DNA of 64,000 nucleotides from Aquisphaera giovannonii (GCF_008087625.1 NZ_CP042997.1:1302001-1366000), one strand, 5' to 3'. Positions 8,701 to 20,221 are shown, counted from the first letter of the stretch. Program-made: numbers and translations. The notes: generated by a model not told the origin, from the letters alone.

Positions 8701-9849
8701 GCGCTGCGGCCGGGCCCGCAGGTCCGCGCCGGCGGCGTTGGCGAGCTCCTCGATCCGCTTCGCGATGAGGTCGGAGAGGATCTCCGGTTCGCCGGTGTAG
8801 GGCTTGATCGGCGATTCCCGGAGGATGAATGCCTTCAGCGGATCGACGATCGACTCCTCGACGGCATCCGTTCGGGAGGGGTTGGTGGCCCACTGCGGGG
8901 AGCGCCGGAGCAGGACCTGATAGGTCTGATCGAAACCCTTGTTCAGGAAGAGGAGCCCGCTGAGGCGATCCCTCTCGTTGGCGAGGTCCTTGCGCCCCGC
9001 GTACTTCTTCAGGTCGTCGAGCTGCCCGGCGCGGAGCACGTTGTAGATGAACGGCCCCAGCACGTCCACCAGGTCGTTGACGATCAGGTTCTGGAACGTC
9101 GAGGGGAGGAAGTCGGGCGTGAACTCATGCTCCACCGTCACCGACAGGTCGGCCCCGTGCCCCTGCAGCGTGCATTCGCCGGGCGTGATCGAGACGGGCA
9201 TCCGGACGAGATACAGGCCGTAGCCCGACGAGTCGTTCTGGTCCGGCCCCAGGCTGATGCGGCGGATCTCGTTCAGGTGCTCGAGGAACCGCCGCTTCTC
9301 GTCGAGGTACACCGTCGGCTCGACGCCCAGCCCGGCGATCTTCTGGTTGCCCGAGCTGTTGAAGCTCAGCGTGCCGAAGGTCCCCTTGGACTGGTCGATC
9401 GAGGCGTTGTCCCCGGGGATGGTGATGTTCGGGGGGGTGACCGTGGTGGAGCCGCCCGGGCTGAGGGCGGCGCCCAGGGTCGTGGACTGGGTCGTGGTCG
9501 CGGCGTCCAGCCGGTTGATGCGGGCCGCCAGGACGAGCTGGAACTGGTCCAGGTCCTTCTGGAACTGCCGGTCGAAGTCGATCCGGAACCGCGTCAGCCG
9601 CGCCTGGCTGAAGACGTCCGGCTGCTTGATGGCCACCAGGCCGTCGTTTCGGAGGCTCTCGGTGAGGGAGTCGATCCGCTTGCAGAGCTCCGAGACCGTC
9701 AGCGGCCTCGAGGGGTCGAACTTGAACGGGTTATACCGCTCGATCAGGCCGTCTTCCCCGGTCAGATACTGCCCGTGCGCGGCCCCCGCCGACGCGGCGG
9801 CGAGGGCGATGAGCAAGCAGGCGTCGGTCGCCAGGCGTCTGAGGGACAT
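5701..9849 (-). CDS. Large exported protein of unknown function (1,382 aa)
   Basis: Starts at the ATG at 9849, which is preceded by aggagg at good spacing and opens directly into a signal peptide (MSLRRLATDACLLIALAAAS, then AHGQ). The upstream in-frame extension is Pro/Arg-rich and unlikely to be translated. The mature chain has no motif I recognise: a long mixed alpha/beta region to about residue 1220, with beta-type segments such as LTVDVQPYVPLPGMGYRV near the end, then about 150 residues rich in Ala and Pro, and a basic C-terminus (HKKSRFHPSRLFGSRAR). The reading frame is intact and strongly GC3-biased. It is probably a periplasmic or outer-envelope structural or assembly protein. The stop codon lies at the edge of a MITE-like repeat, so the present C-terminus could have been reshaped by that insertion. 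Confidence 0.75.
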   Translation of the reverse strand: MSLRRLATDACLLIALAAASAGAAHGQYLTGEDGLIERYNPFKFDPSRPLTVSELCKRIDSLTESLRNDGLVAIKQPDVFSQARLTRFRIDFDRQFQKDLDQFQLVLAARINRLDAATTTQSTTLGAALSPGGSTTVTPPNITIPGDNASIDQSKGTFGTLSFNSSGNQKIAGLGVEPTVYLDEKRRFLEHLNEIRRISLGPDQNDSSGYGLYLVRMPVSITPGECTLQGHGADLSVTVEHEFTPDFLPSTFQNLIVNDLVDVLGPFIYNVLRAGQLDDLKKYAGRKDLANERDRLSGLLFLNKGFDQTYQVLLRRSPQWATNPSRTDAVEESIVDPLKAFILRESPIKPYTGEPEILSDLIAKRIEELANAAGADLRARPQRVEARQKEIDELIGYAAAIRRGRPIPGEAPGLVKDTLDRLIRNPLDDRLGKAGPGGSREVQVLTPEAFGLLKGLFTTALPDDVEFLLNNPWYYHVDPAASEADRKADEANRDAAKRVAGLNEVLFNQGLLQKLSANLPNSRNPKQIYPITSRDLLFYFGAENLYRIAKDVYDSRATEKIRATDVRAYLRQALNNSYYVLTRRTDLTDEPPVFADVDFMRRVYEGFRRREFDERPELPSDLKALDDEMVGRLARMRKNMEGKPIASYCWAMTLDAVLLDGSMRRDVERVFRARGIPDDMVDDVRFFLPPDVPNDVAKAVFNDYVKAKWPILTFSLDPVTDQQNIADSFNLKRDLQLALAYAFATGQVSFNQLNTFRRQLEQASDTIALNRTVWAYAHGNNNYGFRFTPRFQNPPNQRTNLGVITSQLIGGGPGPDYGLKKSKLEPGIRETTAILLLPTFLPTMRINVAGNWFKLHDPEHLIYHTKHAMEQGRRVQELHQAVLDACSSQRYRGDDLRVLQTKLAQLEAMLPQQSRVVQVPFENTASGFELFSEGATALVPELSGFEGIDEYNPDAENGAQILLYGKYFNILDTKVVAGGRLIQSMPLDSSSPPPTKDADVGDMDILSREVIRVRIPKNAAVTTTKDQPPATNRYVELYVATPNGISNRVLIPVTAKAAQQAPDAKVAYDLASAKLDLYYRWVRGDGDKPRLVAASDPGEKLGIKWTNSTGLAPRTLQVRFAGDIDGRFLGVTTTGDSGVKDDYVVKLRPLTVSILKRLEELFPDGAPLPKSITLTVDVQPYVPLPGMGYRVRSEAQTLPTKLQVNLTYFASGEDPLKDVKPAEVESASAGPAAGAPGLDEPDVIRTSAAAPAAQPPARLPASIPDNLPPLPAALDSSPPLPAGLGRTLAAAAPPGGAPTRPADLARVTQFLTGQPANAATAPLQQTAASPGMTATPGQPAGPPPITVNPPPQSIVVVAPKEAEKPHKKSRFHPSRLFGSRAR

Positions 9850-10027
9850 CCGTGTCCTCCTGGTTCGTCGGGGCCGAGACGGCAATTTCTCGATAAAGGG
9901 GACGGAGGGGATCCCCCCCTCTCCTCCGGGGACGGCACACCGAGAGGATCGGCACGGTTGATCCGCTACAATGAGCAAAATCCCTCCGGGCGGCCCCCGC
10001 GCCCTCGCGGGGCGACCGCGCCGGGCC

Positions 10028-10723
10028 CTACCCGGGACAGGCCGCCAGGAAGGTCCGGTCGAGGATCCGGAAGAGCAGGGTCTCGACGGGGCCGTCGCCT
10101 TGGGCGTGGATCCTCCCGCGGCCTTCCAGGTTCAGGAGGAGTCGGCCGATACGCTCGGCGGACATCGGCAGCCCGACGTCGCCCGCCACGCCGAGGAGCT
10201 CGCGGAAGGTCCACGTCTTCTCGGGATTACCGGACATGAGGCAGTAGACCCTGATCGCGTCGCTGTCCTCCCCGATGGGGAGGGTCGGGGGCCCGCCGCG
10301 CCCGGCCGCGGTCGCCTCCAGGGGCGTATCCGCGATCACCACGGCCTCCTCGCCCAGCCCCTCCAGGGCCTCGTCCAGGGTCGTTTCGAGGGGGGCCGAG
10401 TAGCGGACCTCCGCGGGCGGCTCCTGGCGGATGAGCCCCTCGCGGGCCAGGAACCGCACGTTGCTCGCCACCGCCCCGAAGTCCAGCCTCAGCCGGTCGG
10501 CGATCTCGTCGAGCGAGAGCGGCCCTGCGCCGGGGGCGCGGAGGAGTTGCAGCACGCGGTCCGCCGTGTTGAGGAACTGGCCGATGGGGGCCGGGATCGG
10601 CGTCGCCTCCGCCCGGGCGGTCGTGGCCGGCCCGTCGACCGCATCACGCTCGCCCCGGGCGGGCTCCGGCGGGGGTGATTTCGGCCCGTGCTTCCTGGAG
10701 GATGTGTTCTTCTGCGCACACAT
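10028..10723 (-). CDS. Winged-helix protein of unknown function
   Basis: A 231-residue cytosolic protein. After about 45 polar residues, residues 50-110 form a winged-helix-like unit (ADRVLQLLRAPG / LSLDEIADRLRLD / VRFLAREGLIRQ). A second helix-turn-helix-like region follows near 165-215 (TWTFRELLGVAGDVGLPMS / RIGRLLLNLEGRGRI). Two such units in tandem suggest nucleic-acid binding or a protein-protein role, as in ScpB-like or Rep-like folds, but no specific family is recognised. It lies 178 bp upstream of the large exported protein on the same strand, so they may share a transcript. Confidence 0.65.
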   Translation of the reverse strand: MCAQKNTSSRKHGPKSPPPEPARGERDAVDGPATTARAEATPIPAPIGQFLNTADRVLQLLRAPGAGPLSLDEIADRLRLDFGAVASNVRFLAREGLIRQEPPAEVRYSAPLETTLDEALEGLGEEAVVIADTPLEATAAGRGGPPTLPIGEDSDAIRVYCLMSGNPEKTWTFRELLGVAGDVGLPMSAERIGRLLLNLEGRGRIHAQGDGPVETLLFRILDRTFLAACPG

Positions 10724-10896
10724 GGGAGACCTCGGGCCGGGATGGCGGGGAGCTTCAAGGGGGCCTCACGGCGGCCCCGGAGGCGGCCGTCGTCTGAAGG
10801 TGCTTTTCATGGAACGCCGTGGGGGGCGGCGAAGCAAGAGGGAACCCGGAATTCGCCCCGGATGATCCGGGCGTCGCGCCCCAGGCCCCGGGCCGC

Positions 10897-10978
10897 TCAC
10901 GGCCCGGGAGGCAGGAGGCGGATCGGGCCGCCGCGGTTGAGGACGTCCACGCCCGGCTCGCGAGGGCGGCCGTGGAGG
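10897..10978 (-). repeat. 82-bp direct repeat, left copy (remnant of gene 3' end)
   Basis: Identical to 11950-12031 at 79 of 82 positions and in the same orientation, offset 1,053 bp. The right copy is the real 3' end of the gene at 11950-13497, including its TGA stop. This left copy reads the same codons on the minus strand but is attached to nothing. The two copies bracket exactly the two-gene nucleotidyltransferase cassette. Confidence 0.9.
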
Positions 10979-11059
10979 TTCCCGCCCCCGTATGGCCAGC
11001 CTCGAAGACTCCTCGGCGATGCCGCCCCTCGTCGGGGAGCGAAAACGCGGCGGGTACTG

Positions 11060-11068
11060 TGATAGAAT
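11060..11068 (+). promoter_or_regulatory. Extended -10 promoter for the cassette
   Basis: TGaTAGAAT is an extended -10 element with 5 of 6 matches in the hexamer. No good -35 is present, as expected for this promoter class. The start codon of the first cassette gene is 35 nt downstream. Confidence 0.4.
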
Positions 11069-11102
11069 CGGACGAGGCATTCGCTGGTCCGAGGGCATTC
11101 CC

Positions 11103-11336
11103 ATGGAATTACCCGTCAAGTTCCCGAGCGATTCCGAGACCATCCTGGATGACGTTGCGCGGTTCCGCGCCCTATCGCCGCTGGGACGCGTCTCCGCCAT
11201 CCGGAGCATCCTGGCGGATGGCCGGTTTCTTGTGAGCGTCTCTCCCCGATCGGCCCGGTCGGAGCGGCTCGACGCGGAGGAAGCCAGCCTTACCCGGCAG
11301 AGCATCCGCGACTTCATCAATCGCCATGGTCGATGA
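11103..11336 (+). CDS. Small protein, candidate antitoxin of nucleotidyltransferase module
   Basis: A 77-residue protein from the ATG at 11103. It is predicted helical and charged (LDDVARFRALSPLGRVSAIRS; SLTRQSIRDFINRH at the end). It overlaps the next gene by 11 bp in another frame, so the two are translationally coupled. Size, order and coupling fit the first gene of a two-gene toxin-antitoxin-like or abortive-infection-like module, but the sequence itself does not match an antitoxin family I recognise. The pair lies between the 82-bp direct repeats. Confidence 0.65.
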   Translation: MELPVKFPSDSETILDDVARFRALSPLGRVSAIRSILADGRFLVSVSPRSARSERLDAEEASLTRQSIRDFINRHGR

Positions 11337-11919
11337 CTCCGCATCGCTGCCGCGGGATTCCGTGTCGGCCGTCGAGTCCCTGGCGACGGCGTTCGATGCG
11401 CGGTCGGTCCGTTATGCGCTCATCGGCGGTCTGGCATTGGGCCTCCGAGGACGCCCTCGATTCACGCGGGACGTGGATTTCCTCCTCGAGATCCCCCAAG
11501 TCGTCCTGCCTGGGTTGCTGGAAGATCTCAAGGAGCGGGGCTTCGAGATCGACCCGACGGAGGTCATTCGACAATACACCCAGGAACACCTGACTTCCTT
11601 CCCGTTCGGCCACGTCCGCGTGGACTGGCTCAGGCCGGTCCTGCCCCTCTACTCGAGGGTCCTGGCCGATGCGACGCCCCTTGCTTGGACAGAAGGCCAT
11701 TCTGTCCGGGTCGCGAATGCCGAGGGCCTTATCCTGACGAAGATGGTCGCGTTCAGGCCGCAGGATCTGGTCGACATCGAGGTCCTGCTGACCGCGAACC
11801 GCGACGAGATCGATATCGACCTGATCCGAGAGCAGTGGGCCGCCTTCGCCGCCTCGGAGCCCGAGCGAACGGACTGGCTCGAGGCGGCGATCGCGAGGCG
11901 CGTCCTGCTCCGGGAATGA
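11326..11919 (+). CDS. Nucleotidyltransferase-fold protein (AbiEii/MNT-like)
   Basis: 197 residues. The nucleotidyltransferase core is visible: Tyr-Ala-Leu-Ile-GG at residues 30-35, followed by TRDVDFLL, so the metal-binding pair is Asp49 and Asp51. A third acidic position may be the Asp in HVRVDWL near residue 105. The family resembles the stand-alone nucleotidyltransferases of AbiE-type and MNT-HEPN modules, which transfer nucleotides to a tRNA, protein or small acceptor. No HEPN partner is present; the partner is the 77-residue protein whose gene overlaps it by 11 bp. It ends 30 bp before the right-hand 82-bp repeat. Confidence 0.75.
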   Translation: MVDDSASLPRDSVSAVESLATAFDARSVRYALIGGLALGLRGRPRFTRDVDFLLEIPQVVLPGLLEDLKERGFEIDPTEVIRQYTQEHLTSFPFGHVRVDWLRPVLPLYSRVLADATPLAWTEGHSVRVANAEGLILTKMVAFRPQDLVDIEVLLTANRDEIDIDLIREQWAAFAASEPERTDWLEAAIARRVLLRE

Positions 11920-11949
11920 GAGCCGGACAACTTGCCCCCGCCGCGCCAA

Positions 11950-12031
11950 TCACGGCCCGGGAGGCAGGAGGCGGATCGGGCCGCCGCGGTTGAGGACATC
12001 GACGCCCGGCTCGCGGGGGCGGCCGTGGAGG
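11950..12031 (-). repeat. 82-bp direct repeat, right copy (true gene 3' end)
   Basis: Begins with the TGA stop (tca on the + strand at 11950) of the surface-protein gene and covers its last 27 codons. Partner of 10897-10978, with three mismatches. Confidence 0.9.
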
Positions 12032-13497
12032 GCGGCGGAGACGCGGTCGATCGCGGACATGCTGTTGATGCCGGCGAAGGCGGCACGCCCGGCGGCCAGG
12101 CCGTGCCAGGCACGCCGGGGATCCTCGCCGGCCGCGGCGGTGAAGCTCTGGAAATGGACGCCCCCCCCCTGCCCCTTCATCGCCCCCTCGGCGAGCTGGA
12201 CCGGGCCGCACTCGCTGTAGCAGGCCAGCGGCAGGTCGCCGAGCGCGTGCGGATCCAGGCGGACCTCGACCTCGCCGGCCTGGGAGACGATCCGGTGGTC
12301 GTGCTTGCCCAGCGGCGAGGTCGCCAGCCAGGTCGTGCGGCCGAAGTCGTTCTCCACGTCGATCCGCCCCGACACCCGGCCCACGGTCAGGTCGCCGCGG
12401 ACCAGCCGCACGCGGAGGCCGCCGTCGATGTCCCGGTACGAGAGCTCCCGCATCGGCGGGACCTCCGACGTGATGCCCCGGCCGTCGTGCGTCGTCGAGA
12501 CGTTCTCCGCGAAGCCGGTCGCGGAGACCGAGACGTCCCCGCGGACCCCCTCGACGCGGCCGATCGCCATGTTGTCGACCGTGAGCGGCCCGTCGAGCTG
12601 GGAGATTTCGTACGAGGTGTCGTAGTCCCGGTCCCCCTCGCCGGCTATCCTCAGCGCCGCGTGCACGCCCTTCGCCCGGAACCCCGCCAGGCCGCCGCGG
12701 ACCCCGACGGCCCGGCACCTCGGCACGTACACGATGAGCCGGGCCTGCCGGCGCCACTGGCCCGAGACCTGGCCGGCCCCCTGCTCGTTCTTCGCCTCCA
12801 CGGTGATCTGGCCGTTCCCCTCGTCGCCGCGGAGCCCCGCGAGCCGGACGTGGACGAACTCGCGCCCCAGGAACTCCTTGAAGGGGAACCCCTCCCATTC
12901 GACCTTGAACTGCGGCTTATCGGCGAGGCCGATGTAGAAGCCGAAGACCTCCTTGCCCGAGGCCGCACGGCGCTCCAGCCGGATGCCGGCGAGGTCCTCG
13001 TCGATCCCCTTCCCGTCCCGGCTCAGGACGGACTTCTCGACGATGCAGCGGGCCTCGGGCTTGTCCCAGCCGCGGATCTCCACGTTCGGGGCGTCGATCA
13101 GGAGGAGGTCGTCGGCGGCCATCGGGAAGGCCGCGGTCGCCTTGCCCTCGTAGATGTCGGCGCCGGCGACGTAGACGCGGGACCTCTCGATCTCCCCGCG
13201 CAGCCCCTCCAGCTCCTTCGACAGCTCGTCCACCCGGCCGCGGCCCTCGGCGGCCGAGATCCGGGCGCCGGCGATGTCCCTGCGGAGGGCCTCGAGCTGG
13301 CCCAGGAGCCGGTCGTATCGCTCCTTGAGCCCCCGGGAGACGAAGTACGCCCCGGCCCGGTCGGAGCCGATGATCTGGGCGTCCCCGGGCGCCCGCGGGC
13401 GCGGCTTCGCCGCGTCGTCGGCCCTCGCGGACGGGCCGCAGGCGAGGGCGCAGGCCATTCCCAACAGGGCCAGGGCTAGGGCGTCGTGGCGTCGCAC
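11950..13497 (-). CDS. Exported protein with coiled coil, likely surface protein
   Basis: A 515-residue product from a GTG at 13497, preceded by gaggag with a 7-nt spacer; no closer ATG exists. The N-terminus is a signal peptide (hydrophobic ALALALLGMACALAC, then ARADD). Residues 45-115 form a heptad-rich coiled coil (RYDRLLGQLEALRRDIAGA...ELSKELEGLRGEIERSR). The remainder is rich in short beta segments with repeated GxxxV patterns, like the adhesin-type DUF4097 beta-helix proteins often found behind ECF sigma operons. It is the third gene of a sigma / anti-sigma / target operon, 11 bp behind the anti-sigma gene, and is probably co-expressed with them. The last 27 codons are duplicated at 10897-10978. 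Confidence 0.7.
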   Translation of the reverse strand: MRRHDALALALLGMACALACGPSARADDAAKPRPRAPGDAQIIGSDRAGAYFVSRGLKERYDRLLGQLEALRRDIAGARISAAEGRGRVDELSKELEGLRGEIERSRVYVAGADIYEGKATAAFPMAADDLLLIDAPNVEIRGWDKPEARCIVEKSVLSRDGKGIDEDLAGIRLERRAASGKEVFGFYIGLADKPQFKVEWEGFPFKEFLGREFVHVRLAGLRGDEGNGQITVEAKNEQGAGQVSGQWRRQARLIVYVPRCRAVGVRGGLAGFRAKGVHAALRIAGEGDRDYDTSYEISQLDGPLTVDNMAIGRVEGVRGDVSVSATGFAENVSTTHDGRGITSEVPPMRELSYRDIDGGLRVRLVRGDLTVGRVSGRIDVENDFGRTTWLATSPLGKHDHRIVSQAGEVEVRLDPHALGDLPLACYSECGPVQLAEGAMKGQGGGVHFQSFTAAAGEDPRRAWHGLAAGRAAFAGINSMSAIDRVSAALHGRPREPGVDVLNRGGPIRLLPPGP

Positions 13498-13508
13498 GGT
13501 CGTGCTCC

Positions 13509-14126
13509 TCAGGGGAAGGTGTGCATGGGCCTTGAGAGGGTCGCGAGCGCCGGGCCGGCCGCGGCGGCGGGGACATCCGGCACGCCCCGGGATGCGACGC
13601 GGCCCCCGGCCGCGTACCGGCCCCAGAGGGCCTCGGCGTCCCGCCGGACGTCCAGCAGGTCGGCCTCGCGGCGCAGGGTTTCCAGCTCGCGGTCGAGGCG
13701 GTCCAGCCTCGCGAGCCACTCGCGGGCGAGCCGCTCCCGATCGGACGGTTCCGCCGCGGCCGGGGGGACGTCCGGGGTGGTCGGGACGCGGGCGACGACC
13801 GGCTCGCGGGGGCCGTCGCCCGGCCGGGAGAGCCGATGCCAGGCCGCCAGGCCGATCGCGGCGAGGATCGCCGCGGCGGCCGCGAGCGAGGCGCGCCGCC
13901 GGGCCCGGCCGTCGCCGGCCGTCGGGGCGGGCCCCATCGCGGCCGAGGCCCAGAGGGCTCGCTGGGCGGCGGTGAGCGGCGGGACCCCCGCGAGCCCCCG
14001 CGTGAGCTCGCCCAGGCGGGCGGCGTCGCGGGCGCACGAGGGGCACCCGGCGAGGTGCCGCCGCGCCCGCACCCGGGCGAACGGGCCGCCGGCCGCGAGC
14101 GATGCCGCCACCTGGTCGCACCTCAT
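13509..14126 (-). CDS. Anti-sigma factor with zinc-finger (zf-HC2) domain
   Basis: 205 residues. It begins MRCDQVAASL and has the zinc-binding anti-sigma signature H-L-A-G-C-P-S-C at residues 24-31. A single membrane helix (SLAAAAAILAAIGLAAW) follows near residue 88, then a Pro-rich segment and a coiled coil (ERLAREWLARLDRLDRELET). The start overlaps the sigma gene's stop by 4 bp (ATGA), the usual arrangement for a sigma / anti-sigma pair. It should hold the sigma factor inactive at the membrane until an envelope signal releases it. Confidence 0.85.
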   Translation of the reverse strand: MRCDQVAASLAAGGPFARVRARRHLAGCPSCARDAARLGELTRGLAGVPPLTAAQRALWASAAMGPAPTAGDGRARRRASLAAAAAILAAIGLAAWHRLSRPGDGPREPVVARVPTTPDVPPAAAEPSDRERLAREWLARLDRLDRELETLRREADLLDVRRDAEALWGRYAAGGRVASRGVPDVPAAAAGPALATLSRPMHTFP

Positions 14127-14626
14127 GAGAGTTCCCTCCGCAGTTGTTCGAGCCCCGCGCCGAGGCGGCTCTTGACCGTGCCGACCGAGATGCCGAGCAC
14201 GCCGGCGACCTCCCGCAGCGACAGCCCGGCGGTGTAGTGCAGGGCGAAGACCTCCCGGACCGGCGGCGAGAGGCCGAGCATCGCGTCCCGGACGATCGCG
14301 CACCGCTCCCGCGTCTCGGTGAGGACCGCCGGGTCGGGATCCGGGCCCGCCCTCGAGGCCAGCAGGCCCTCATCGTCCTCCAGGGACGCCATCCGCGGGC
14401 GGCCCGCCCGATGGTCCAGGAAAACCCGGTAGGCGATCGTCATGACCCAGGCCCGCGGGTTGCGCAGCCCGGGCCGCGAGGCCAGGTTGCGCCAGACGCG
14501 CACGGCCACCTCCTGGAAGAGGTCCTCCGCGTCGTCCCCCCGCCCGCAGAGCCGCCGGAGGAAGGCCAGCACGACCGCGCCGTGCTCGTCGACCAGCCCC
14601 AGGAAGGCGTCGCGATCGCTGGGCAT
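14123..14626 (-). CDS. ECF RNA polymerase sigma factor
   Basis: A 167-residue sigma-70 family member of the extracytoplasmic-function type. Region 2 is seen in DAEDLFQEVAVRVWRNL with RNPRAWVMTIAYRVFLDHRR-like residues behind it. Region 4 is seen in LSPPVREVFALHYTAGLSLREVAGVLGIS and VGTVKSRLGAGLEQLRREL. The ATG at 14626 gives the usual family length; an upstream in-frame start at 14779 would add 51 Pro/Arg-rich residues and is less likely. It heads an operon with the anti-sigma factor (4-bp overlap) and the coiled-coil exported protein. Confidence 0.88.
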   Translation of the reverse strand: MPSDRDAFLGLVDEHGAVVLAFLRRLCGRGDDAEDLFQEVAVRVWRNLASRPGLRNPRAWVMTIAYRVFLDHRAGRPRMASLEDDEGLLASRAGPDPDPAVLTETRERCAIVRDAMLGLSPPVREVFALHYTAGLSLREVAGVLGISVGTVKSRLGAGLEQLRRELS

Positions 14627-14854
14627 GACGGCGTGGCACTCCGACCTCTCGGGACGGCGAATGGCCGGGCCCGACGCGGGCTCCGGCCGACGAAGGGTAA
14701 GACCGGGATCGCCGCCGGGGTGTTCGGCGAGGCGAGGGGGATTCCACTCGCCTCGCGCCGGCTCCTTGTATCGTCGCACGGGGCCGGCCTACAATCGCGC
14801 GAGGGGGTTTCCATCACCGCGAGCCGCCCGATTGCCACGCCACGGGAAGATGCC

Positions 14855-15199
14855 ATGACGGAGGATGTCGATCAAAGCCCAGGAGCCGGGGAGCCGTCCG
14901 GGAACAAGCTGCGGTTCGGCAGTTACACGGGCCTGCTGTACATGGCGGCGATGCTGGGCGTGCTGGCGTTCTCGCTGCTCCGGGAGACCGGCGAGACCTT
15001 CGCGTTCGAGCGGCTGAAGCCCGGCATGACGCCGACCCAGGTCGCCGCCGAGATCGGCTCGCCGAAGGCCGAGGCGAAGGACGGCGAGCGGCTCGTGCAG
15101 ACCTGGAAGATCCCCGACGGCCAGGTCTTCACGGTCGAATACCGCGACGGCAAGCTCGTGAGCAAGGAGAGGTCCACGGAAGCGAAGAAGCCCCATTGA
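14855..15199 (+). CDS. Small membrane-anchored protein with SmpA/OmlA-like C-domain
   Basis: 114 residues from the ATG at 14855. One membrane helix (TGLLYMAAMLGVLAFSLL) spans residues 25-42. The rest reads FERLKPGMTPTQVAAEIGSP, then WKIPDGQVFTVEYRDGKLVSKE, the LKPGMT...V...G...W.....G....V.F..G.V pattern of the SmpA/OmlA (BamE-like) fold. The family is usually involved in envelope assembly or inhibitor binding. The assignment rests only on that pattern. It is convergent with rpoB, with an AT-rich inverted-repeat element between. Confidence 0.7.
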   Translation: MTEDVDQSPGAGEPSGNKLRFGSYTGLLYMAAMLGVLAFSLLRETGETFAFERLKPGMTPTQVAAEIGSPKAEAKDGERLVQTWKIPDGQVFTVEYRDGKLVSKERSTEAKKPH

Positions 15200-15210
15200 G
15201 GCGATATCGA

Positions 15211-15415
15211 AATAAAACTTCAATAATACAAATACATTTAACCACGGAAAACACGGAAAAACACGGAAGGAATGCAAGATTGAGGGATTGTATCCTGGTC
15301 TACGAAAACAGACTCCTGATCCCAGGACGCAGTCTCTGCATCTGCCGACAATCTTGGTTTTATCATTCCGTGTGTCTCCGTGTTTTCCGTGGTTCAATGC
15401 ATTTGTATTGAATTC
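15211..15415. mobile_element. AT-rich element with about 50-bp terminal inverted repeats (MITE-like)
   Basis: The left arm (15216-15274) and right arm (15364-15415) are inverted copies sharing aatacaaat, ttaaccacgg or its complement, aaaacacgg and acacggaatg. About 90 bp separate the arms. Base composition is far more AT-rich than the surroundings, which marks it as foreign. The accacggaaaacacgg core resembles short dispersed repeats seen in other large bacterial genomes. No convincing coding potential. Confidence 0.7.
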
Positions 15416-15440
15416 GTCCTGCGTCGGTGGTCCGGCGCGC

Positions 15441-15475
15441 GGAAAGGCCGCCGGAGGGGAGGCCCTCCGGCGGCC
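15441..15475 (-). terminator. Rho-independent terminator of the rpoB operon
   Basis: A perfect 13-bp GC stem (15446-15458 with 15463-15475) with a 4-nt loop, followed on the minus strand by TTT at 15443-15445. It lies 35 nt behind the rpoB stop codon, so the ribosomal/rpoB transcript ends here. Confidence 0.75.
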
Positions 15476-15510
15476 GTGGTTTGGCTGATCGATCGCGTCG
15501 CGGGGCCCGA

Positions 15511-19242
<3,732 letters not shown>

Positions 19243-19635
19243 CTTGTCGCGCTCCTCAAGGGGAGATGGGGGGCACCGGGGTGCCGGCGGTCACCGTCCG
19301 CGGGCTCCTTCGGCGTCCGTCTTCCGTGTAGCGGGGCCTGCCTGCCGGGGGGTGGCCCGGCCGACGCCCTGGGGCGTCGCGCAGGGGTCGGGCTCGTGGC
19401 TACGGGGGTCGGGTCGGGGCCGAGGTGCGTTCACGTCGAATGGCCCGGGGTCGAAACTTCGGCGGCCCGCCGCGCGCCTCGAAACCCCGGGGCCGGCGGA
19501 GTCGGGCCCGCCGGCCTCGGGGTCGCTTGGCAGTTCGCTCGGGCAAGATCGGCGATCGGGTTCGGGGCGGTCCGGGACGGAGTGGGCCGGCGGGCCCGGC
19601 GGCGGGCGCCGCCGGGGCCGGCTCGCTCGGCGAGC
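19243..19635. other. Long rplL-rpoB spacer
   Basis: 393 bases between rplL and rpoB on the same strand, with no gene seen. It is very GC-rich with several potential hairpins near the rplL stop. The equivalent spacer in E. coli carries an attenuator and an RNase III site; a comparable role here is inference. Confidence 0.5.
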
Positions 19636-20046
<411 letters not shown>

Positions 20047-20221
20047 GGTCGGTCGGGTCCTTTCTTCTCTCGATCAGATCATGATGATTCTACGGGCGTG
20101 CGTCAAACCGGAGCACGCCGCGGGGACTCTGGCAGGCGGCCGGGACGCGTATCCGACGCATCCCGCCGGGGGAAACGAGGCGAAAGCGAAGGCAGCACTC
20201 GGGCGAGGCCGAGGCGTCCGG

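Larger units (their letters stand above)
10724..11102. other. Intergenic region with remnant gene 3' end and cassette promoter
   Basis: 379 bases without an intact gene. The middle (10897-10978) is a copy of the last 27 codons of the surface-protein gene at 11950. The right side carries an extended -10 promoter for the two-gene cassette. Nothing else is evident. Confidence 0.7.

Noticed and set aside
5734-10239. A 1,501-codon plus-strand frame opposite the large exported protein
   Set aside because: The minus-strand gene has a signal peptide, ribosome site and proper codon bias; the plus-strand product is low-complexity antisense.
10766-11344. Minus-strand open frame across the nucleotidyltransferase cassette start
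   Set aside because: It is antisense to the 77-residue gene and its left part is the duplicated gene end read in another frame.
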